This document shows, piece by piece, positions 56,300 through 64,000 of a stretch of 64,000 nt of DNA. The notes beneath the pieces were generated by a model. That model worked only from the letters and a program-made list of their open reading frames with translations. It searched no databases and was not told the DNA's origin. The stretch is from Prinsepia uniflora (Eukaryota; Streptophyta; Magnoliopsida; Rosales; Rosaceae). Every line of letters starts with the position of its first letter. The stretch's first letter is position 1. Made by a program: the position numbers and the translations under genes. The stretch lies in the NCBI GenBank assembly GCA_032719365.1, contig CM064872.1, forward strand, positions 44,438,252 through 44,502,251, in the 5' to 3' direction.

Positions 56300-57672
56300 C
56301 TCGGAGGTAGGAACTTGAGCTTCCATCATTTCTTCCCCTATGCTCGGCCAGTCCTTGTAGCTCTGCAACTTGAAGTACGAGGTAAACTTAGGAGGCTCAT
56401 CAAACCAGAGAAACTACAGCGACAGAGTCAGATTGAAGAACATTACTCGTTGTATGATTTCATCCTCGACTTTGGCAAGGGTAATGTACATGTAATTATG
56501 GAAGTGTCAATCGGCCATGAACTCCTCTAGTATCTCCTACCAAGTGGCCTCAAGACAAATTGTACAAATGTGCAATCTCTTCCTTGTGACCCCGAAGAAC
56601 TCCCAGCCGATGATCTTGATCGGTAAGCTCCCTCGAATAAAATTGGATGGCTTCCTTCTTCTTGGTCACCATATTCTCGATAACCTTAGCTCTTTGCTTC
56701 AAGCACTGAACCTCTCACTTCTGATCGGCCATTCACTTCAAAGCAAGATTGACCTTCTGCTCCTTTCCCTTGAGCTTCTCATCCCGCTGTCAATCGACTT
56801 TCCGATCGGCCTCCAGTTGCTAAGCCTGCCTAGTGGACTTTTGCAAGGTTATGTAGACCTTGCTAAAGGAGTGCCAACCCAAAATAACTTGATCAAATAT
56901 TCAAAATTTAAAACAACCATAATCATGCATATATGCCAATCAGTAGACACAACCGAGAGGACAGAACACTTACGTGAGCTTGCTTGGCTATGACCACTGC
57001 ATACTAATCAAGGGTATCCGAGCTCATCTCCTCGATCTTCAAGGGACATTTTGAGTGTCGATTATCAGGGTATTGATAATTGGAAGTACAGTTGGGTGCA
57101 TACACTTAGTATGCTGATCCCAACTTTCGTCGACTTTCTATGAATGAACCATATTGGTAGTGTCAATCGGCTTGATAAAGCATGACTGAAGACCATAGGA
57201 GAAAATTGGCCTCTTAAGTGGCTTTGACATATCCCTTTGGGTAGATCAAGCATGGGATCTTTCGACACCCTATCACGGGTAGTCAAAATTTCCCTGATCT
57301 TCTCAGCCTTCTTTCTATGCCAATCGACATCCTCGCCCTCGATGGCTCCAGAATTAGTGCCTATTTGTTTTTTTGAGCCTCCATTAGCTTTTTCCACCAA
57401 ATCCTTTTCTTATCTGCAACTCCTTCGGTAGTTTTCATTTCACTAACCATCAAACTCCCTTTCGAATGAGCAGACGACCTTTCGCCACTCGACATCCCCT
57501 CCTGCCGATTACCCTTAGCAGGCTCGGGCCAGTTAGCAGTTGATTTCCGCCTCATCCCCCTCATGGTTGAGCCGTCATTCCATTTGTCATTCTTAATGAT
57601 CCGATAATACCTGTCAATCCATTCATTCATCTTCTTGACACAAGCTTTCTTAACTACATGAAAATTTGACAA
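56300..57672 (-). pseudogene. Antisense coding relic in the Tat element
   Basis: Frames on the minus strand read, from right to left: SNFHVVKKACVKKMNEWIDR (57672 on), a Lys/Arg-rich stretch (MRRKSTANWPEPAKGN), then KKAEKIREILTTRDRV, and further a heptad-like charged stretch near 56860-56550 (EADRKVD, QRDEKLKGKEQKVNLALK, CLKQRAKVIENMVTKKKEA, EEIAHLYNL), consistent with a coiled coil. Stops and frameshifts break it. Tat-lineage elements are known to carry additional ORFs, some antisense, between pol and the 3' LTR; this fits that position. Its protein family is not identified. It is cut on the N-terminal side by the LTR insertion at 57667. Confidence 0.55.
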
Positions 57673-58259
57673 GAGCCATCCCTGAATTGTATTGAAACTG
57701 ATTTGGTCCTACTCCCATCTGAGACCTTTTGTTAGGCAAGGAATACCCTCAACTTTACCCGAATCCATGACCTATTATATTGACAAAATTAAACTCACCC
57801 TTGCGGGGTTCCGCCCACGCCTAACCCTCTTATCCCGTCAAGTGGAACCTACCAATCCAACCTCGTTCTGACCAAAATTATGGATTTATTAACGTCCAAG
57901 TAACATGAATATAAAACAACCTTTTCTTACAAATATATTATTACCCAAAATTGATTATAGTCAAATACTTTCATCACTATATCCCATTACTATAATTGAG
58001 CCTTTCTAATTCTTCCAAGTTAACCTTACTTAAGTTCTTCAAATTATTCAAAATAAACTTGAATTTAAATATAGGCAGTTTTTGGGATTCTCTATAGGCA
58101 TAGGCTCAAACAATTCATATCTCAAGTACTGATCACTTCATACACAACGGTACTACGTATAGGCCACTACTACCACCACATTATCTAGCTCAAATATAAA
58201 GATTGCATTAACACATCATCCAAAAAAATATTCCCTATGGGTCCTGTAAACCACTTGGA

Positions 58260-58620
58260 AACCAGGGCCCAGCTCGACATCCAAGTGAAGCCTCACTCAA
58301 GAACTGGACCCTTGCTTGACGTCTGAGTGAGAACTGACTATCACGCTATCATCCTTGGGAATTGGAGCCTAACTTGACATCCGAGACCAACCAACCACCA
58401 CCCGCTCAGAAATCAGAGCCTAAATCGACGTCAGAATGGTCATCCCACAATACCAGTATCAGGAAAAAAGCCCAGCCTGATGTCTGAGACCAACCTCTAT
58501 CGGGTCAGGAAAGGAGCCTTAACTCGACATTTGAGTTGTCGCCACACCATGTTAGTCTCAAGAACTGGAGCCCCGCTCAACGTCTGAGAGTAACCACCAC
58601 TCAAGGGGCAACATCTATCC
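58260..58620 (-). repeat. Degenerate LTR tiles
   Basis: Repeated phrases of the AACTGGAGCCC-GCTCGACGTCTGAG type occur every 50-75 bp, ending with CACTCAAGGGGCAACATCTAT twice in tandem (58592 and 58628). Equivalent arrays are at 5280-5430 and, reverse complemented, 61850-62010. Confidence 0.7.
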
Positions 58621-59294
58621 ACAACACACTCAAGGGGCAACATCTATGCACAAAAATCGAAAAACAAAAATTTGTTTATCTATTCCTTAAACCATATCCT
58701 TATTTCCATATCCCAAATTCCGACATAAGTCGAAAACAAAATTCTCGTTCAACATCGTAAATTGTACATTTAAGCAATCAATAGATACCAAAAAAAAAAA
58801 CCATCAATTAATCATTCAGAATCATGTTTAACCCATTTCATCATGTATTCATTCTCTAAAAATCAAATCATTATTTTGAAATCCGAATCTAAGCCCAACA
58901 CCATTCTCATAAAACTCTGTATAACGAGTATTTAAATTAACTTAAAATTCTCAAAAATCATCAATAATCATATGAAAACCAAATTCAATTTGTTTGTAAT
59001 ATAAATCATACAATAACTCCTACCATAACCTTGCCTTATATTCCAAGTCAACCCATATTTCAAACCGACTTCAACCCAAAATCCGATCATAAACAATCTC
59101 GTAAAACATGTACTTAAATTAATTCCATAAAATCATCGAAAACTATTTTTTTTAAAACATAATCACACCATCATGACATAAATCATGTAATAGAAAAATA
59201 TGTTATGGACGAGGTTCACATTTAAAAAAACATAATCACACCATCATCAGGTAAATCACATCGAATCTAAGCACAACACCATCATCAAACCTAT

Positions 59295-59306
59295 GCTCTA
59301 ATACCA
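59295..59306 (-). promoter_or_regulatory. Primer binding site, initiator-tRNA-Met type
   Basis: The minus strand reads TGGTATTAGAGC; identical in sequence to the site at 2281-2292. Confidence 0.75.
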
Positions 59307-60039
59307 AGTCAACAGGACTCGTCCCCGAATTGACTTGAAACCGAACCAGACTTGCTATTGTCTAACAACTATTCTCAGACAAGGAATATCCTCAACTTTA
59401 AATGAATACATAACCTATTAGTGTAACACGCGATCATGACCCGAGCATAACACAACTATTTTATATCTAATTTCCATGTTATGTATGTTGATTAGAATCA
59501 TTTTGGACCCAGAAATCTCTCGTTAGACTTCAAACAACGTAAATCATAATAGAAATTACGGAAACTTACCTTCAAGCCTTCGACCATGGCTTCATGCTCA
59601 GTTCTATAGCCCACATACATTCCAACCTTCATCTGTTTGACCTAACATGATTATAGAGACTTACCTAGCTTACCAAGATCTTAGTATTGAATTAAATCCT
59701 GGAAAGAGGTTGGAAGCCCACAACCACCTTGAAGCTTCACAGTTTTTTGGGTCTGGGGCTTCCCTTCTTCACTGTTATCTCTTTCATTCATTTCCCCCGT
59801 CTCTTTTTCTTTCCACTCCTTCCTTCTAGTTTTTCTAGCTTACCTTGCTTTCCTTTCTCACTTTTTTATCCTTCCTTTCATTTCCATCTTTTTAAGTTAT
59901 TCACCCCCAAACCTCCCCATGCACTCACCAACATTACATATATATAAAGGGTTAAGTTAGTGGGGGAAGTAAGAGGGAAAATTTTAGATTATTATAGAAT
60001 TCCCTAGGCTTTTCTTGCACAATGAACAAAAAGCCCTTA

Positions 60040-60686
60040 TCTAGGCTAGGTGATTGGTAGAGACATCATTCGACAAGCTACTCCACACATGTCACTCAAC
60101 AGGAAATGTCAGTGATGCCAATCGGTAGGCCTCACCAGGCATGCTACTCTGCAAGAGATGTCAACAATGGAGGCATAAAAAGGCTCAAGTCTTAACCATT
60201 CAATATGCTAACTCGACAGGTACGATTGGCACCCCTAGTTTGATCAGCTAGCTGTCAGTACCAACTCTTGACGTGCTTGGAGATCTATTGCTACCTGGCA
60301 CACATCACGAATCTATGGGACACTTGGACGCATCTCCTGATGTAGCTTGAAACCTACTACAATAGTGTTCAACCACCACATTCATTGCCACTATAAATAC
60401 CCCCAAAAGCCCTTCTGTAAAGGTACTTTATCTTATCTACTTGTCTCTCTAAACACACAACCTTGACTCTCCAGATTTTGTGATGTACTCTGCCTATTGC
60501 TTCTCCATCATGCTTACTGACTTAAGCATTGGAGCCTTTTAGGTCGGTACCCCACTAGTTCCTAGCCTTTTCTCTTTGCCTCTCATGTCACTCAACAAGC
60601 TTATGCAAGATTTGAACCATAACCCCGTACTGGGTCCTAGATCCCCAACAAGTCTCATCACGCTAGGTCCAGATTAGGATCAAACA
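60040..60686 (+). repeat. Tat element 3' LTR
   Basis: It aligns with 37601-38237 throughout, including CCACTATAAATACC (60388-60401), ATGCTTACTGACTTAAGCAT and the end GATTAGGATCAAACA. The first 60 bases of the LTR are not clearly present. Confidence 0.75.
60392..60398 (+). promoter_or_regulatory. TATA box in Tat 3' LTR
   Basis: TATAAAT, conserved with 37944-37950. Confidence 0.65.
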
Positions 60687-60850
60687 GAGCTAGAGGCATA
60701 AACATTTCACTTTGCACTCATTGACTCCATAGGGTAGGCTTTAGTATTTTGAGTTGTATAAAAATTTTGCTCTCCGTGCTATAACGTGAATAGTTATGTA
60801 AAGTTTCCTTTTTCTGATAGTTGGTTTGTTTTTACGTTATCGTGTGATGC
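60687..60850 (+). other. Possible continuation of the LTR at 34755-37542
   Basis: TAGAGGCATAAAC and TTTAGTATTTTGAGTTGTA resemble TAGAGGCTTGAATG and TTTGGTATTTTGGGTTACT in the 3' part of related LTRs (62396 and 62453). This would make the Tat element an insertion in that LTR. The match is weak. Confidence 0.35.
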
Positions 60851-61466
60851 TTTTGATGATTACTTCAATTTTTTGAACTGATTGCTAGATAGAAGTAGGA
60901 CGTTTTAATATTGTAGAAATTACAATATTAAAGCTAGTCTTGAGGTGAATTCTTTCTATTTTAAGATTGTAGAATCTTTCCTGAGTGTAATTAGAGTAGA
61001 TTAGTAGTGAAAGGGATAAAAAAGATGGAAATTGAAGGAAATATATTCGAGACAGGTCACAAGTTAAATGACCTGGATTACAAACTCGTGAAGGGTTCAA
61101 GGTGACTCAGCTTGCAACTGCAACTACAAGCGCATGAGGCCCAATCGAATGGGAGGATGGTGGCATGTATAGGTGCGTAGGCCACCGTTTGGGAGTCCAG
61201 CTAACATGATAGTTCATGTTCTCGATGATGCGAGTCCAACGATGTAGTTTTCGAGATGATCAGACATCGTCACAGAGCAGTTATGACTATCCGAAGGTTT
61301 AGGGGTTGTTTTAAATACGTTTAAAATAGGAAAAAAGGGTTAAGGGATTGAAATAAAGCTATTTAGGATGATTAATTACCTTGGACGTGATTTATGGCAG
61401 GAGGTGGCGTTCTCGGATTTTACAGAAAGGCGTCCAATTCAGTATTCGATTGTGTGTACGGTACAT

Positions 61467-62362
61467 GTGAGTGAACTTTTGTTCACGTTAAATTATTATG
61501 CATGCATATTTACATATTTTAAATGTTTTATTATGTGATTTTGGTGATATTGGGTGAATTATGATTTTATGGAATATTCGATGATTTTTATGAAAATTAT
61601 TTAATGGCATGTTTTACGATGTTTTGCTTGAGTTTTGTTTTGGGCTTAGACTCGGATTTCAAATTGTGGAGTTGAATTTTGAAATCGATATGTGTTATAA
61701 GTACGTAATTTCTCTATATTCATGCTTAAATTTTTGGATTGTAGTTTGAGGAGTTATATGTTTTATACAAGTATGTTTTCTTAATATTCGTAATGTGTGA
61801 TGTATGTTGGGGAAAACCCTCATCGGGATGCGTGATGGTCAGTAGGTCTCAAACGTCAAGTCAAGCTCCAGATCCTAAGGATGGTTTTGTGATGACTCAA
61901 ACGTTGAGCGGGGCTCAAGTTTCTAAGTCAGTTCTCCTTCTGACGTCGAGCTGAGCTCTAGATCCTTAGTGTGGTTACACTCGGAGGTCGAGATGAGCTC
62001 CACAACCCGAGTGGCTAACCTACCGGTATTGCAGCTGATGTGATGACTGATATATTGCATCGAGGATGGGTTGTCTGTGTGTGGATTTATGTGATGTTGG
62101 ACTTGGATTCGTTACATGTGTGGCTATGCTGTTTGGGTTGATGTTTTTAGGTTGTATTGGATTGTTGTTGTTGACTGTTATGTGTTTTTAAACATATTTC
62201 GAGATTTTGTTTTATTATCCATTTTTACTCGAGGTTTGTCAGGTTTTCTTATGCATGCATAATTTTAGAAAATGGAGGGTAAACATGTCTCTGTTCTCGA
62301 ATTATATTTTTTAACATATAAATATATATTTGTCCACTCACATGGTTTTTGTAACCCTCTAG
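61467..62362 (+). other. Intron-like bracket within the last 5' LTR
   Basis: GTGAGT (61467-61472), ATGCATGCAT (61499), degenerate GACGTCGAGCTGAGCTC tiles (61850-62010), ATGCATGCAT (62252), GTCCACTCACA (62332-62342) and ACCCTCTAG (ending 62362). Span 896 bp. The next LTR copy has the same first site (ATGTGAGTGGAC, 63964-63975). Confidence 0.5.
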
Positions 62363-62532
62363 GGCCGTTTCAAGATGTTTGGGGTTGAACGAGAGGTAGA
62401 GGCTTGAATGATAAGACGGATATCCCTTGTCTGACAAGTTTGACAGTAATTTTGGTATTTTGGGTTACTTTTTAGACGAGAGCAGGATTGAACACGATTT
62501 TTAAGGTAATTTTGAAATGGGTCACGTCAAGT

Positions 62533-62544
62533 TGGTATCATGGC
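62533..62544 (+). promoter_or_regulatory. Primer binding site, diverged initiator-tRNA-Met type
   Basis: TGGTATCATGGC, two bases from TGGTATCAGAGC, three bases after the LTR end. Confidence 0.7.
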
Positions 62545-63240
62545 TAAGGTTATGAGTACTAATGTCATGCCTTCGAAATGCGAGCATCGTGTACGACCTG
62601 GTGATGAGGCGTGTAGATGGACCCAGGATAGTTATAGGGCTGTAAACGAATTTGGATTATTAGGTTAAATTATGAGTACTAATTTAAAGGAGGAATTGTG
62701 TGGGTTTGGATAATGTGTAAGGTTCAGGAGTGAAAAGTAATGGTATGTATGGGCAAGATGGAAGAATATGTTCTCTGGTTGAGTAGATAATTGGGGTGTT
62801 GAAATGATGGAAAGATTGTTTGTTGTATTTGATAATGATGAAGAATTTCAGTGATGGTATGAGTTAAAATTATTGGATAAGGACTCACAATTGGGTCAAG
62901 TTGAATCAGATTAAGGCTCGAGAAGTAGCCGAAAAATGAGATTATTGATTTTAGTCATGGAAATGGAATGAGAGCTTGGAAAAGACATAAAACTATTACG
63001 AGCTTGATACGTGTAGTATTGAGATAGAAGTCGTATGGAAACTACGTGGTACTGATATAACCCCGGGGAGTATTTTTATTACCTGATCAACACCGGACTT
63101 GATTCAAATGCTAAGGTATTTTCCTACACCTAGTGTCGAGGGTTACTAGCTATGTTTGTTACAATTACAGGGAGAGAAAATGAATGGGAAAGATGAGGAG
63201 GAAAACTGGGAAGGAAATGAGGAGATATCCAGACCTGAAA
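62545..63240 (+). other. Internal region of the last element, non-coding
   Basis: AT-rich, with short frames only and no retroviral motif. It may contain the start of the second LTR before 63435. Confidence 0.5.
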
Positions 63241-64000
63241 ATCAACAAAGAATCCTGTGAAGCCAAAGTTGGTCGTGGGTCGTGACGTCAGTGGAGGCTA
63301 TCTAACGTGCAACCAGTGATACCAGAATGTTGGTGGAGTCCCCATGGTCATTCTAGGATAGAAAAGGAGGAGTTTTATATGAGAGGAGATGTAGGGGCAG
63401 AGTTCGAATTTGGGCCAAAAGATCAAGAAATCAAATCATGTTTTGAGGTGAGTTCTTTCTATTTAAAGATTGTACAATCTTTCCTGTGTGTAATTAGAGT
63501 GGATTGGTCATGAAAAGGTAGAAAATGATGGAAATTGAGGGAAATATATTCTGGTCTAGCCGTGGGTCAAATGACTCGGATTGCAGACTAGCGAAGGGTT
63601 GAAGACGACTGAGCCAGTGACTACAAGTGTAGGCCCGTAAGGCCCAGCTGTAAGGGAGGTTGGTAAGGCATTTGGGCTCGTGGCCCACCATTTAGGAGTC
63701 CGACCAACTTTAAAGTTCATGTTCTCGATGGTGTGAGTCCAATGGATATGCTTATGAGATGATCAGACATTGTCTCAAGGCAGTTTTGACTATCCAAAGG
63801 ATTATGGGTTGTTTTAAATATGTTTAAAATCCCAAAAATTTAAGGGACTAAATATAGGGTTATTTAGGACGATTAGTGACTTAGACATGATTTATGGCAG
63901 GAGGTGACGTTCTGGATTTTGCAGAAGGACAAGCAATTTTGTATTTGATTGCATGTACAATACATGTGAGTGGACTTTTCTTTTCGTTAAATTATTATGC

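Larger units (their letters stand above)
57667..60040 (-). mobile_element. Minus-strand non-coding LTR element in Tat
   Basis: TGACAAGAGCCATCCC at 57667 is a minus-strand LTR terminus. A second, related terminus at 59309 (TCAACAGGACTCGTCCCC) is preceded by a primer site, minus-strand TGGTATTAGAGC (59295-59306). So 57667 to about 59290 is the 3' LTR plus what is left of the internal region, and 59309 to about 60040 the start of the 5' LTR. GACGTCTGAG-type tiles occur at 58260-58620, as in the LTR at 4688. The right boundary is not resolved and no duplication was found. Confidence 0.6.
37543..60686 (+). mobile_element. Tat-lineage Ty3/gypsy retrotransposon, split by nested insertions
   Basis: 5' LTR near 37543-38237 and 3' LTR near 60040-60686 share a long aligned block including a CCACTATAAATACC promoter segment. 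Between them: RT (38735-39560), RNase H (39561-40110), a second RNase H split at 40270/53677, integrase (54100-55300) and an antisense coding relic (56300-57672). A second, archaeal-type RNase H is known for the Tat lineage (Tat, Ogre, Retand relatives). gag is not recognisable. Insertions are 40271-53676 (TSD TAAAA) and 57667 to about 60040. The element sits in the LTR at 34755-37542; the outer duplication (ACGCT/GAGCT) is not convincing. Confidence 0.8.
60851..64000 (+). mobile_element. Non-coding LTR element running off the window
   Basis: Blocks at 60935-61505 recur in order at 63435-64000: GAGGTGAATTCTTTCTAT, ATCAGACATCGTC and TTTATGGCAGGAGGTG. This shows a 5' LTR ending at 62529 (CACGTCA) and the beginning of a second copy. 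A primer site TGGTATCATGGC follows (62533-62544). Between about 62545 and 63240 no gag or pol is visible, so it is short and non-coding. LTR starts are not identified. Confidence 0.7.

Overview
The window is a block of plant (angiosperm, probably eudicot) repetitive chromatin. It is built almost entirely of nested LTR retrotransposons, with no intact host gene, tRNA or rRNA gene that I can recognise. The plant call rests on four families: a Tekay/Del-like chromovirus, an Athila-lineage Ty3/gypsy element with a tRNA-Asp-type primer site, a Tat-lineage Ty3/gypsy element with a second RNase H, and several Cassandra TRIMs carrying 5S-rRNA-derived sequence. The species cannot be named. Every coding region is broken by stops, frameshifts or insertions.

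Layout. 1-3.2 kb: a non-autonomous minus-strand LTR element with both LTRs, one carrying a Harbinger-like MITE and the other a separate 0.5 kb insertion. 3.3-21.25 kb: a decayed plus-strand chromovirus. Its 5' LTR is split by a minus-strand solo LTR (4688-10075, TSD TTTTG), itself split by a plus-strand solo LTR (6741-9865, TSD CAAAA). Its integrase is split by a tandem Cassandra (16258-17420, TSD GTGCA) and a third solo LTR (17504-20353, TSD AAAGA). 21.25-29.64 kb: a minus-strand Athila element (5' LTR, primer site, gag, protease, RT, RNase H, integrase). 29.6-37.5 kb: LTRs of another large-LTR family in both orientations, with three Cassandra copies or remnants.

37.5-60.7 kb: one Tat element stretched over 23 kb. 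Its second RNase H domain is interrupted exactly at TAAAA by a non-coding LTR element (40271-53676), whose 3' LTR is interrupted at CACGG by a related element (46373-53121). The right part of the Tat element holds the rest of pol, an antisense coding relic, another minus-strand LTR insertion and the 3' LTR. 60.8-64 kb: a further non-coding LTR element running off the window.

How the parts relate. The long non-coding LTR elements keep LTRs, initiator-Met-type primer sites and polypurine tracts but no visible coding domains. By inference they were copied with proteins from chromoviruses like the one at 3.3-21 kb. Several otherwise different LTR families share one internal framework: a TGTGAGTGGAC site, usually an ATGCATGCAT motif, a family-specific array of short repeats, then GTCCACTCACA and a pyrimidine-rich CAG about 1.0-1.45 kb downstream. 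It resembles an intron inside the LTR and is the most unusual signal I found.
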